Below, one piece after another: positions 1 through 8,240 of a stretch of 64,000 nt of DNA. Position 1 is the first letter of the stretch. The number at the start of each line of letters is the position of its first letter. The position numbers and the translations under genes are program-made. Below the pieces are notes generated by a model that was not told the DNA's origin, did not search any database, and saw only the letters and a list, made by a program, of their open reading frames with translations. This DNA comes from Clostridia bacterium (GTDB lineage: Bacteria; Bacillota; Clostridia; Oscillospirales; Acutalibacteraceae): positions 31,067-95,066 of the forward strand of contig JAFQMC010000004.1 of assembly GCA_017421045.1 (NCBI GenBank). Direction: 5' to 3'.

Positions 1-716
1 TCCCAGTCGGCAACCTTCAGCTCTTTCTCAATACTGTTGCCCTCAAGGTCGCAGAAGCTGACACCCTCATGGGTGAGCTTTGCGATCTCGTCGTGCTCTA
101 AGAGATAATACTGTGTTGTATATTTGATGATGGCAGGAACATCGGAGGCGATGAAGCTCTCACCCTCTGCAACGCCTACGATGAGAGGACTCTCACGTCT
201 TACTGCGTAAAGCTCCTCGGGACGGTCTGCAAAGAGAATTCCCAGTGCAAAGGAGCCTTCCACCTGTGCGAGAGTCTTGGCAATAGCCTTCTCGGGGTCG
301 CCCTCATAATTCATATCCATAAGCTGAGCCACAACCTCGGTATCGGTCTCGCTGATAAAGACTCTGCCCTGAGCTATGAGCTGTTCCTTCAGCTCTTTGT
401 AGTTCTCGATGATTCCGTTATGTACCAGCGTGACCTTGTCTCCGCCTCTGTGGGGATGGGAATTCACCGAAGACGGAACGCCGTGGGTTGCCCAGCGCGT
501 GTGACCAACACCCACATTTCCCTTGGGAACACCGTCTGACTCCATTTTCTTCTGGAGGTCAAGAAGTCTTCCCTTTTCTTTTTCTATACGGATTTTTCCG
601 TCCTCAAAGACCGCAATACCTGCAGAGTCGTAGCCTCTGTACTCCAGCTTGCTCAGCGCTGAAACCAGCACCTCGCTGCAGTCTTTTGCTCCTACGTATC
701 CAACTATTCCGCACAT
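1..716 (-). CDS. glmS: glutamine--fructose-6-phosphate aminotransferase, N-terminal part (runs off the left edge)
   Basis: Reading the minus strand from the ATG at 716-714 gives MCGIVGYVGAK, the classic start of GlmS, in which Cys2 becomes the N-terminal glutaminase nucleophile. Further family landmarks are YRGYDSAGIAV, GVGHTRWATHG, SHPHRGG, VHNGIIENY, SETDTEV and PLIVGVAEGE. All belong to the class II glutaminase domain. The isomerase (SIS) half lies outside the window. A strong RBS (AAAGGAG) sits about 9 bases upstream of the ATG. GlmS makes glucosamine-6-P, the first step to UDP-GlcNAc, which feeds peptidoglycan and probably the glycan loci next door. It follows the 4,6-dehydratase gene on the same strand after 78 bases. 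That gap is too short for a glmS ribozyme, so none is called. The identity is very secure; only the C-terminus is missing. Confidence 0.96.
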   Translation of the reverse strand, partial: MCGIVGYVGAKDCSEVLVSALSKLEYRGYDSAGIAVFEDGKIRIEKEKGRLLDLQKKMESDGVPKGNVGVGHTRWATHGVPSSVNSHPHRGGDKVTLVHNGIIENYKELKEQLIAQGRVFISETDTEVVAQLMDMNYEGDPEKAIAKTLAQVEGSFALGILFADRPEELYAVRRESPLIVGVAEGESFIASDVPAIIKYTTQYYLLEHDEIAKLTHEGVSFCDLEGNSIEKELKVADW

Positions 717-743
717 AAAAATGCTCCTTTAAAAAATATAGAT

Positions 744-780
744 CAAAAATCCCGAAGCTCCTGAATAAGACCTCAGGATT
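744..780 (-). terminator. terminator-like hairpin between the 4,6-dehydratase gene and glmS
   Basis: On the minus strand, arms at 780-770 and 758-748 can pair over 11 positions, including G-U pairs, and are followed by a run of T. A shorter alternative hairpin (TCCTGA / TCAGGA) would use part of the same sequence. Only about 30 bases remain to the glmS start, with no room for a promoter, so partial read-through or attenuation is likely. This was folded by eye only. Confidence 0.45.
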
Positions 781-794
781 CACTGAAAATCAAA

Positions 795-2699
795 TCAATT
801 ATTTGTCTTGTGATTGAAAGTGGGCACAATTTCGCTGAGCATATCAACAGTGCCTTCGCTGTCGTTTTGGTCAGCAAACTTCTTGAGTTTGTCGAGCTTT
901 CCGAGCAAGTCTTCTTCATCGATGGCAATCTGATTTCCGATGAAAATCTTCTTGTTTTCGGTGGACTTGAGTCCCTCTTCGTTCATAAGAAGTTCCTCGA
1001 AGAGCTTCTCGCCGGGTCGAAGTCCCGTGAAGCGGATTTCAACATCCTTGTAGGGGACCTTGCCGTACATTCTGATGAGGTTTTCAGCAAGGGTTGTAAT
1101 CTTCACCGGATCGCCCATATCCAGTACGAATATCTCTCCGCCGTTTGCCATGGCTCCTGCCTGAAGCACCAGAGACACAGCCTCGGGTATGGTCATAAAA
1201 TATCGGATAATATCGGGGTGAGTAACCGTGACGGGTTTTCCGCTTTCAATCTGCCTTCTGAACAAAGGAATAACCGAGCCGTTGGAGCCCAGAACATTAC
1301 CGAATCTCGTGGTGACGAAATCTGTTTTTTCAGAGTGCTGTGCCTTGTACTGAACAATCATCTCACAGCATCTCTTGGTGGCACCCATAACGTTGGTGGG
1401 ATTTACCGCCTTGTCGGTGGAAATCATAATGAACTTATCCACCTCGTATTTTTCTGCCAGTGTGGCTATGTTGAAGGTGCCGAAAATGTTGTTCTTGACT
1501 GCTTCTTCGGGGCTTGTTTCCATAAGGGGAACATGCTTGTGGGCAGCCGCATGGAATACAACATCGGGACGATATTTGTCGAATATCATGTCCATCTTCT
1601 CGTAGTCTCTCACCGATGCAATAAGTGTAACCACATTGAGTCCCGCATCATATTCTAAGAGAAGTTCCTGTTGTATATCGTATGCATTATTCTCATAAAT
1701 ATCAACGATGATTATCTGTTTGGGGGAGTATTTTGCAATCTGGCGCACAAGCTCGCTGCCGATAGAACCGCCGCCGCCCGTAACCATCAGCACCTTGCCT
1801 CGTATAAACTCCTCCGACTTTTCCTTATCAAAGGTGATGGGGTCTCTGCCGAGAAGGTCCTCAATCTGGATATCCTTCACCTGATTGAGAAGCTGAGGCG
1901 CATTATCGTCAAACAAAAGCTGGCTGAGGTAAGGCACCATCTTGATTTTGCACTCGGTTTTGGAGCAAAGTGCGAGTATCCTCTGGCGCTCTTCCTCCGT
2001 GCTTGAAGGAATGGCGAATACTATGAGGGATATGTTGCTCTGCTTGCAGAGTTCGGGGATATCCATGGTACTGCCGAGTACCGGCACACCCATTAACTTG
2101 TTGCCGTATTTGGAGCGGTCATCGTCCACAAGACCCACGGGGAGTATATTCCTCGAGGGATTGTTGGGGTCTTTCTTGGCACTTTCAATGTCGGTGAGAA
2201 TCATACGTGCGGCACGGCCTGCACCTACGATAAGCGTTCTCTCGTAATTTTCGGATCTGCCTGCTTCAGTCAGGTTAACTACAGTGCTCTTCGCAAAGCC
2301 CCTGAATCCTATCATCAACAGAATCGAAAGGAAATACTGCATCAAAAACAGCACTAAGGGAAAACCCTCGTCAAACACCTTGAAAAAGCTCAGCAAGCCT
2401 ATGGAAAGCACCATTCCCAGTGTGGTTCCCACGATGCAGGAAATATACTCATGTTTACCGAGCAATCGCCAGAAGAACACGTATGCTCCCGACACATAAA
2501 GGGTAAAAAAGCAGAACAGAACCTCAAGCCCCACCACAAGGGTGAGCGTAGACCACTCAAGCTGAAAAAACTGCGAGGGAGTGGCGTTGCGCAGGATGTC
2601 CACCCACATCAGTATGAGGTTGGAAAGAAAGCCGACAGAAGCGATAATCAGAATATCCGCCACCATCAGGACTATTTTTTTCGCGTTAAAATCTTTCAT
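795..2699 (-). CDS. membrane-bound nucleotide-sugar 4,6-dehydratase (CapD/PglF/FlaA1 family)
   Basis: The 634-residue protein has four hydrophobic segments near residues 10-33, 51-70, 88-107 and 113-131. A first Rossmann-like domain starts at GAGRAAR (159-165). The catalytic SDR domain carries TGGGGSIG (307-314), AAAHKHVPLME and ISTDKAVNPTNVMGATKR, with the Thr-Asp-Lys triad at 428-430. This is the architecture of the long CapD/PglF enzymes, which convert UDP-GlcNAc to a 4-keto-6-deoxy sugar, the precursor of bacillosamine- or QuiNAc/FucNAc-type sugars. The start has a CGGAGA RBS, and a clear promoter lies upstream (2773-2801). It is transcribed divergently from the first polysaccharide locus and probably supplies its priming sugar. 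The exact product cannot be told from sequence alone. Confidence 0.9.
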   Translation of the reverse strand: MKDFNAKKIVLMVADILIIASVGFLSNLILMWVDILRNATPSQFFQLEWSTLTLVVGLEVLFCFFTLYVSGAYVFFWRLLGKHEYISCIVGTTLGMVLSIGLLSFFKVFDEGFPLVLFLMQYFLSILLMIGFRGFAKSTVVNLTEAGRSENYERTLIVGAGRAARMILTDIESAKKDPNNPSRNILPVGLVDDDRSKYGNKLMGVPVLGSTMDIPELCKQSNISLIVFAIPSSTEEERQRILALCSKTECKIKMVPYLSQLLFDDNAPQLLNQVKDIQIEDLLGRDPITFDKEKSEEFIRGKVLMVTGGGGSIGSELVRQIAKYSPKQIIIVDIYENNAYDIQQELLLEYDAGLNVVTLIASVRDYEKMDMIFDKYRPDVVFHAAAHKHVPLMETSPEEAVKNNIFGTFNIATLAEKYEVDKFIMISTDKAVNPTNVMGATKRCCEMIVQYKAQHSEKTDFVTTRFGNVLGSNGSVIPLFRRQIESGKPVTVTHPDIIRYFMTIPEAVSLVLQAGAMANGGEIFVLDMGDPVKITTLAENLIRMYGKVPYKDVEIRFTGLRPGEKLFEELLMNEEGLKSTENKKIFIGNQIAIDEEDLLGKLDKLKKFADQNDSEGTVDMLSEIVPTFNHKTNN

Positions 2700-2772
2700 A
2701 AATATTCTCCGGTAAACAATATGTCTTAAAATATATACTACATATCCATTTTACTACAATTACTCATTAAAA

Positions 2773-2801
2773 ATTATAATACACACAATCATTAAAGTCA
2801 A
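2773..2801 (-). promoter_or_regulatory. sigma-A promoter of the 4,6-dehydratase gene
   Basis: On the minus strand: TTGACT (2801-2796), a 17-base spacer, then TATAAT (2778-2773). This is a near-consensus housekeeping promoter with about 65-70 bases of leader before the ATG at 2699. Confidence 0.75.
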
Positions 2802-2899
2802 CAAAATACGGCATATTTTTGTTGCAAATTTATGCTATCAATGAATTTTGTGGAGTTGTTCAACTAAGTGGATTTTTTGACAAAAAAGTGTAATTATAA

Positions 2900-2927
2900 T
2901 TGATTTTTTATTAATATATGTTATAAT
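2900..2927 (+). promoter_or_regulatory. probable sigma-A promoter of the first polysaccharide locus
   Basis: TTGATT at 2900-2905, a 16-base spacer and TATAAT at 2922-2927. Two further TATAAT hexamers downstream lack good -35 partners. The leader to the start codon at 3005 would be about 70 bases. Confidence 0.5.
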
Positions 2928-3004
2928 TAGTCTGTTATAATGCAACTATAATGCGGTTATTGTGACCATTTACGTTTTTGACTACATCTTTGGAGGGGAC
3001 AACG

Positions 3005-3643
3005 ATGTACAGATTTTTCAAAAGAACCTTCGATATTATCATCTCTCTGCTGGGTCTTATCATTCTCTCACCCGTGATGCTTATCACGGCGATTGCCATC
3101 AAAATAGAATCCAGAGGCCCTGTCATCTTCAAGCAGGAGCGACTCGGCAAAGACGGCAAGGTGTTCAGAATCTACAAATTCCGCAGCATGTGCGTGGGAG
3201 CGGAGCACACCGGCTCAGGTGTTTATTCGGAAAAAACCGATGCACGTGTTACAAAAATCGGCAAAATCATCCGTGCCACCAGCATCGACGAACTGCCTCA
3301 GCTCGTAAACATCCTCAAAGGAGATATGAGCCTCATCGGTCCCCGACCTCCTCTTACATACCACCCTTGGCCTATTGAGGAATACACCGAGGAACAGCGA
3401 CATATGTTTGATGTCCGCCCGGGAGTCACCGGCTGGGCACAGGTCAACGGCAGAAAAGAAGTTGAATGGAACAAGCGCATTGAGCTTAACGTGTGGTACA
3501 CAAGGCACTACACAATGTGGCTGGACATTAAAATATTCTTTATGACCATATTCAAGGTGTTCACAGGTGCCGACAACGAGAACACCACCGAGACCGCAGC
3601 AAAAGCTCAGGCAGAAAAGCAAGAGGCACTTGCAAACAAATAA
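3005..3643 (+). CDS. initiating sugar (phosphoglycosyl) transferase, WcaJ/PglC-type
   Basis: This 212-residue monotopic phosphoglycosyl transferase moves a sugar-1-phosphate from UDP-sugar to undecaprenyl phosphate, the committed first step of polymer assembly. One N-terminal hydrophobic helix (about 9-33) is followed by the family motifs KQERLGKDGKVF, YKFRSM, SIDELPQLVNILKGDMSLIGPRPP and VRPGVTGWAQVNGR. An in-frame ATG at 2978 exists, but the strong GGAGGGG RBS at 2992-2998 fits the ATG at 3005, giving the usual MYRFFKR start. The last 25 residues are Ala/Gln/Glu-rich and not part of the catalytic core. It is the first gene of the long plus-strand locus. The priming sugar is probably the product of the divergent 4,6-dehydratase, by inference from position. 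Confidence 0.93.
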   Translation: MYRFFKRTFDIIISLLGLIILSPVMLITAIAIKIESRGPVIFKQERLGKDGKVFRIYKFRSMCVGAEHTGSGVYSEKTDARVTKIGKIIRATSIDELPQLVNILKGDMSLIGPRPPLTYHPWPIEEYTEEQRHMFDVRPGVTGWAQVNGRKEVEWNKRIELNVWYTRHYTMWLDIKIFFMTIFKVFTGADNENTTETAAKAQAEKQEALANK

Positions 3644-3693
3644 CACACTCCCCTTTCATCGGGAAGATTTGATTTTTAGCGGAAGGGTACATT

Positions 3694-4614
3694 ATGAAGC
3701 TACTCCTGACAGGAGCTTTCCCCTACACCGAGGAACAGCTCGCAAAACTGAAAAGCAACGGGTTCGAAATCACGTTTGTTCAGAACGAACTTGAACCCCT
3801 CGGCATAGATTGCTCCGTGTTTGACGCTGTGGTGTGCAATGATTTGTTCAGGCACAATCCGCCGGAACAGTTTACAAACCTCAAGGCTGTTCAGCTCACC
3901 AGCGCAGGATTTGACCGAGTCCCCGTGGGTTACTTTGCATCCAGAGGCATCTCGCTGTTCAACGCACGGGGTGTGTACAGCATCCCCATGGCCGAGTGGG
4001 TGGTACTCAAGCTTCTTGAGATTTACAAGCGTTCTCAGGACTTCTCGGCACAACAGAAAAAGAAGGTCTGGCAAAAGCACCGCGACCTTCTGGAAATAAA
4101 CGGCAAGCGCATCCTGATTGTGGGCACAGGCTCCGTAGGACTGGAGTGCGCAAAACGCCTGTGTGCCTTCGGCGCACACGTTATGGGCGCAGATATCTAC
4201 GACAGCAAATCTCAGTATATCGACGAATTCTATTATACAGAATCTCTGGCTCAGGTTCTCCCCACTGCCGACGCGGTGGTGCTGACCTTGCCCCTCAACG
4301 ACAAAACCAGAGGTCTTTTCTCAGAAAGCCTTCTCTCCTCCATGAAAGACGACAGCGTGCTCATCAACGTCGCACGGGGAGAGGTCGTGGATGAAAATGC
4401 ACTATGCAACCTCCTGAAGGCTAAAAAATTCAAAGGCGTTGCGCTGGATGTGTTTGAAGAGGAACCTCTGAGTGCTGACAATCCCTTGTGGAGTTGTCCC
4501 GAGGTATTAATCACTCCTCACAACAGCTTCGTTTCAGACGGCACCGCTGAGCGTATGTTCAGCCTGATATATAAAAACTTAACGGAATTAGATTTCGGAA
4601 AGGAAACAAGGTAA
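3694..4614 (+). CDS. D-isomer-specific 2-hydroxyacid dehydrogenase family protein
   Basis: The 306-residue protein shows the NAD-binding GTGSVG motif (144-149) and the family catalytic residues Arg228 (NVARGEVVDE), Glu257 (DVFEEEPL) and His276 (ITPHNS). Such enzymes reduce a 2-keto acid to a D-2-hydroxy acid or act on phosphoglycerate-like substrates; the substrate cannot be read from the sequence. It starts at an ATG behind GGAAGGG. It lies 50 bases after the sugar transferase and directly before a D-Ala-D-Ala-type ligase, a pairing that recalls vanH-vanA, although no vanX-like dipeptidase is present. It may serve the locus by making a D-hydroxyacid substituent, or it may be a housekeeping gene caught in the operon. 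Confidence 0.85.
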   Translation: MKLLLTGAFPYTEEQLAKLKSNGFEITFVQNELEPLGIDCSVFDAVVCNDLFRHNPPEQFTNLKAVQLTSAGFDRVPVGYFASRGISLFNARGVYSIPMAEWVVLKLLEIYKRSQDFSAQQKKKVWQKHRDLLEINGKRILIVGTGSVGLECAKRLCAFGAHVMGADIYDSKSQYIDEFYYTESLAQVLPTADAVVLTLPLNDKTRGLFSESLLSSMKDDSVLINVARGEVVDENALCNLLKAKKFKGVALDVFEEEPLSADNPLWSCPEVLITPHNSFVSDGTAERMFSLIYKNLTELDFGKETR

Positions 4615-4672
4615 CTCAATCCCCTTGTCTCGTGATAAAACCGTAAATTACTTTTTGGAAAGGTATGTTTCT

Positions 4673-5728
4673 GTGAAAAAAAGCATTCTCATTATCTTCG
4701 GAGGTAACTCCACCGAGCACGATGTATCCTGCAAATCGGTGATGAACTTTGTTAATAACATTGACTCCGACAAATACGAAAAACATTATGTAGGTATCAA
4801 GAAAAACGGCGACTGGGTATACTACACGGGCGACACCGCTCTTATTCCCACAGGCAAATGGACAGAGGAAACATCAAACCTCCCCTGCGTCCTATCTCCC
4901 AACACCTCTGCAAAAGGACTTCTGCTCCTTGACAGCAAAAACACCCTCATCCATATTGACGTCATCATCCCCGTGCTTCACGGCAAAAACGGCGAGGACG
5001 GCACAATTCAGGGTCTCTTCGAGCTGTGTCAGATTCCCTATGTGGGCTGTGGCGTAGTTGCTTCGGGAGTTTCCATGGACAAAGCCTACACCAAGATTAT
5101 CGTTGAAAGCATCGGCGGAATCCCTCAGGCAGACTACGTGCTTGTCCGTCAGGGGGACGACGACAGCTATATTGCTGAGGCTGAGCGCAAGCTCGGTTAT
5201 CCCATGTTTGTAAAACCTTGCAAGTCAGGTTCATCTCAGGGTGTTTCCAAGGCAGAGAACCAAGCCGAGCTTACAAACGCCGTAGAGCTTGCCCTCACCC
5301 ATGACTCCAAGGTGCTGATAGAAGAAGCCATCACAGGACGTGAGCTTGAGTGTGCAGTGCTTGAAGTAAACGGAGAAACGATCTGCTCAGGTGCAGGCGA
5401 GGCTGTGGCAGGCGACACCTTCTACAGCTACGAGGCAAAGTACAACAACGCCTCCTCCAAAACCTTCACCTCTCCCGAGCTTCCCGAAGGTGCAGACGAA
5501 ACCGTGCAGGAATATGCCGCAAAAATTTTCAAGGCTCTGGGCTGTAACGGTCTCTCGAGAATAGATTTCTTCCTTGAAAAGGATACAAACCGAATCGTAT
5601 TCAACGAGATCAACACCCTGCCCGGGTTTACTGAAATAAGTATGTATCCCATGATGATGAGCTGTGTGGGCTTCCCCATAGAAAAGCTCATGGACAGTCT
5701 CATTGAGTCAGCAGGATACAACAGATAA
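4673..5728 (+). CDS. ddl: D-alanine--D-alanine ligase family ATP-grasp enzyme
   Basis: This ATP-grasp ligase of the Ddl family has about 351 residues from the GTG at 4673. The N-terminal FGGNSTEHDVS puts Glu15 where the catalytic glutamate of Ddl enzymes lies. HGKNGEDGTIQGLFE, SGVSMDKAYTK, FVKPCKSGSSQGVSK and FNEINTLPGFTEISMYP follow. The omega-loop reads YSYEAKYN; the EAKY tyrosine is that of D-Ala-D-Ala ligases rather than of the D-Ala-D-Lac type. A longer frame starts at a TTG at 4625, but GGAAAGG at 4657-4663 is well spaced for the GTG and gives the usual protein length. Its place inside a polysaccharide operon, next to a 2-hydroxyacid dehydrogenase, is unusual. It could be the cell's main Ddl or a dedicated dipeptide/depsipeptide ligase. 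Confidence 0.9.
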   Translation: MKKSILIIFGGNSTEHDVSCKSVMNFVNNIDSDKYEKHYVGIKKNGDWVYYTGDTALIPTGKWTEETSNLPCVLSPNTSAKGLLLLDSKNTLIHIDVIIPVLHGKNGEDGTIQGLFELCQIPYVGCGVVASGVSMDKAYTKIIVESIGGIPQADYVLVRQGDDDSYIAEAERKLGYPMFVKPCKSGSSQGVSKAENQAELTNAVELALTHDSKVLIEEAITGRELECAVLEVNGETICSGAGEAVAGDTFYSYEAKYNNASSKTFTSPELPEGADETVQEYAAKIFKALGCNGLSRIDFFLEKDTNRIVFNEINTLPGFTEISMYPMMMSCVGFPIEKLMDSLIESAGYNR

Positions 5729-5773
5729 ACATCAAAACATCACAAACAGAATTTTACGAAAGCTGGAGTTCAC

Positions 5774-6886
5774 TTGAAATTCGTACTGATTTCACCGAAG
5801 AACAGAACGGCGTGGAATTTCAGAGGAGACCTCATCAAAGACATTGTCGCAAAAGGCTGGGAAGTCATCGTCACGGGACCCAACAACATCGACGTGGATA
5901 AGATTGAGGCGCTCGGTGCCAGATTCGTGAAGATTCCCATGGAGAAAACGGGAGTCAACGCCATATCTGACCTGAAGTACATCAAAAACCTCAGAAAGCT
6001 GTTCAAAGCCGAAAAGCCCGATGTGACCTTCGGCTACACCATAAAACCCGTTATCTACGGCGCCATAGCCGCAAAGCTTGCAAAGGTGCCCCACCGATAC
6101 TCTATGATAGCAGGTGCAGGCTATGTGTTTGCCGCCGCCACAACAAAAGCAAAGATAATCCGCATGATTGTCAAGATGCTTTACCGCATAGGTTTCTCCT
6201 GTGCGCAGAAAGTGGTCTTTATGAACCCCGACGACCTTCAGGACTTCACCTCTATGAATCTTCTCAAAAAGGACAAGTGCTGTATGGTAAACGGCTCGGG
6301 TGTGAATATGGAGCGGTTTGAGCGGACTGCACTTCCCGAAAAGCCTGTGTTCTTTATGCTCTCCAGAGCGCTGAGATGCAAAGGTGTAGGCGAATACCTT
6401 GAAGCGGCTCAGATAGTTCATAAGCGGCACCCCGATGTGCGCATAATGTATCTGGGTGAAATCGACGAATCCATGCAGGACTCCCTGAAACAGCAGGAAG
6501 TTCAGAAATACATAGACAGCGGTGCCATAGAGTACTTCCCGGAGCATCCCGATGTGCGGATATACTACAGGGAGTGTTCGGTGTTCGTGCTTCCGTCCTA
6601 CCGCGAGGGTATCCCCCGAACGGTTCAGGAGGCGATGTCCATGGGCAGAGCGGTCATCGTAACCGATGTGCCGGGATGCAGAGAGACGGTCATCGACGGC
6701 AAGACGGGATTCCTTGTTCCGGAAAAAGACCCCGAGGCTCTTGCCGACACCATGTGTCGCTTCATTGAAAAACCCGATCTTATCACTAAGCTCGGCGATG
6801 CCAGCTACGAATATTGCAAAGAAAAATTTGACGTACGCAAGGTTAACGCAACCCTGCTCACTCATCTGAATATACAGGAGGTATAA
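5774..6886 (+). CDS. glycosyltransferase family 4
   Basis: The 370-residue GT-B enzyme resembles PglA-type N-acetylhexosaminyl transferases. It shows an N-terminal Rossmann-like half ([21 protein letters not shown]-like region near residues 85-105), then [26 protein letters not shown], and the GT4 EX7E motif in [20 protein letters not shown] and [10 protein letters not shown]. It begins with TTG at 5774, supported by GGAG about 6 bases upstream; no ATG lies nearby. It probably adds the second sugar, from a nucleotide-activated donor to the lipid-linked primer on the cytoplasmic face. Two bases separate its stop from the next gene, so the two are translationally close. Confidence 0.9.
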   Translation: MKFVLISPKNRTAWNFRGDLIKDIVAKGWEVIVTGPNNIDVDKIEALGARFVKIPMEKTGVNAISDLKYIKNLRKLFKAEKPDVTFGYTIKPVIYGAIAAKLAKVPHRYSMIAGAGYVFAAATTKAKIIRMIVKMLYRIGFSCAQKVVFMNPDDLQDFTSMNLLKKDKCCMVNGSGVNMERFERTALPEKPVFFMLSRALRCKGVGEYLEAAQIVHKRHPDVRIMYLGEIDESMQDSLKQQEVQKYIDSGAIEYFPEHPDVRIYYRECSVFVLPSYREGIPRTVQEAMSMGRAVIVTDVPGCRETVIDGKTGFLVPEKDPEALADTMCRFIEKPDLITKLGDASYEYCKEKFDVRKVNATLLTHLNIQEV

Positions 6887-6888
6887 CA

Positions 6889-8202
6889 ATGTCACTTTAT
6901 CAGAAAATTGTAAACAAAGAAGAGAAAATCTCACTGGTAGGCCTCGGCTACGTAGGTATGCCTATTGCCGTATCCTTCTCCAAGAAGGTTGACGTTATCG
7001 GCTTTGATGTTAACAAGGCGAAGATTGACCTCTACAAGAGCGGCATCGACCCCACCAAGGAGGTCGGCGACGAAGCAATCAAGAACTGTGCGGTTGACTT
7101 CACCTCGGACCCTGAAAGACTCAGAGAGGCAAAGTTCCACATTGTGGCGGTTCCCACTCCTGTAAACAGCGACCACACACCTGACCTTTCTCCCGTTGAG
7201 GGTGCATCCCACATTCTGGGCAAATACCTGACAAAGGGTTCTATTGTTGTATACGAGTCAACTGTTTATCCCGGTGTTACCGAGGACGTGTGCGTTCCTA
7301 TCCTTGAGGCAGAGTCAGGTCTCAAGTGCGGAGTTGACTTCAAGATCGGCTACTCCCCCGAGAGAATCAATCCCGGCGACAAGGTTCACCGCCTTGAGAC
7401 AATCGTAAAGATTGTTTCGGGCATGGACGAAGAAACCCTGGAGGAAGTTGCAAAGGTTTACGAGCTTGTTGTTGAAGCTGGTGTCCACAGAGCAGAGAGC
7501 ATCAAGGTTGCCGAGGCTGCAAAGGTCATCGAAAACTCCCAGCGCGACATCAACATTGCTTTTATGAACGAGCTTTCCATCATCTTCAACAAGATGAACA
7601 TTGATACAAAGGCTGTCCTTGAGGCTGCAGGCACCAAGTGGAACTTCCTGAAGTTCTTCCCCGGCCTTGTAGGCGGACACTGCATCGGCGTTGACCCCTA
7701 CTATCTTACATACAAAGCAGAGCAGATGGGATATCACTCCCAGATCATCCTCTCGGGCAGACGCATCAACGACGATATGGGCAAGTACGTTGTTGAGTCT
7801 ATGGTGAAGAAGCTTATTCAGGCAGACATCCCCGTGAAATCCGCCAAGGTTGCAATCCTCGGCTTCACATTCAAAGAGAACTGCCCCGATACCAGAAACA
7901 CACGTATCATCGACATCGTCAACGAGCTGAAGGAGTACGGAATCACTCCCGTTATCGCTGACCCTGTTGCAGATGCCGAAGAGGCAAAGCACGAGTACGG
8001 CATGGAGTTTGTTGATATTAATACTATTAATAATATGGATGCTGTCATCCTTGCAGTTGCTCACGAGGAGTTCTCTTCTCTGTCTATCGACGAGATGAAA
8101 AAATTCTACTCAGGCGAGCACAAGCCCGTTCTCCTCGACATCAAGGGTCTGCTCAACCGCAAGGAATACGAGGCCGCAGGCTACGTTTACTGGAGACTTT
8201 AA
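6889..8202 (+). CDS. UDP-N-acetylhexosamine 6-dehydrogenase (TviB/WbpA-like)
   Basis: This 437-residue UDP-glucose/GDP-mannose dehydrogenase-family enzyme oxidises the C6 hydroxyl of a UDP-sugar to a carboxylate using 2 NAD+. The NAD-binding GLGYVG lies at 18-23, and AVPTPVN, ESTVYPG and [10 protein letters not shown] follow. The catalytic Cys265 is in [38 protein letters not shown] and the [15 protein letters not shown] signature are of the TviB (Vi antigen) subgroup, which works on UDP-GlcNAc. Together with the epimerase at 11409 it would make UDP-GalNAcA. The strong AGGAGG RBS lies inside the end of the preceding gene. It gives the polymer an acidic sugar whose carboxyl could be amidated by the ligases downstream (inference). 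Confidence 0.92.
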   Translation: MSLYQKIVNKEEKISLVGLGYVGMPIAVSFSKKVDVIGFDVNKAKIDLYKSGIDPTKEVGDEAIKNCAVDFTSDPERLREAKFHIVAVPTPVNSDHTPDLSPVEGASHILGKYLTKGSIVVYESTVYPGVTEDVCVPILEAESGLKCGVDFKIGYSPERINPGDKVHRLETIVKIVSGMDEETLEEVAKVYELVVEAGVHRAESIKVAEAAKVIENSQRDINIAFMNELSIIFNKMNIDTKAVLEAAGTKWNFLKFFPGLVGGHCIGVDPYYLTYKAEQMGYHSQIILSGRRINDDMGKYVVESMVKKLIQADIPVKSAKVAILGFTFKENCPDTRNTRIIDIVNELKEYGITPVIADPVADAEEAKHEYGMEFVDINTINNMDAVILAVAHEEFSSLSIDEMKKFYSGEHKPVLLDIKGLLNRKEYEAAGYVYWRL

Positions 8203-8240
8203 TACAACGATATAGCTAACATCGAAAGAAGGATGTCTTA

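Larger units (their letters stand above)
2700..3004. other. divergent regulatory region, no gene
   Basis: These 305 AT-rich bases separate the 4,6-dehydratase gene (minus) from the polysaccharide locus (plus). They hold a minus-strand promoter (2773-2801), a plus-strand promoter (2900-2927), three more TATAAT hexamers (2895, 2936, 2947), a lone TTGACA at 2877, and a perfect palindrome AGTTG-TT-CAACT at 2854-2865 that could be an operator. No open frame with an RBS was found. Confidence 0.6.

Noticed and set aside
717-794. Possible glmS ribozyme upstream of glmS
   Set aside because: Only 78 bases lie between the preceding stop codon and the glmS start, too short for the ribozyme core, and no matching conserved core was seen.
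810-1658. Plus-strand open frame of 282 codons
   Set aside because: Antisense to the 4,6-dehydratase catalytic domain; composition mirrors that gene and no RBS is present.
4673-5728. Ligase as a D-Ala-D-Lac (glycopeptide resistance) enzyme
   Set aside because: The omega-loop EAKY tyrosine fits D-Ala-D-Ala ligases and no vanX-like gene is near; a resistance operon cannot be claimed.
5792-6934. Long open frame of 380 codons on the minus strand
   Set aside because: It lies fully against the GT4 gene (and the start of the dehydrogenase gene), has no recognisable motif and no RBS; it is a shadow of GC-biased codon usage.
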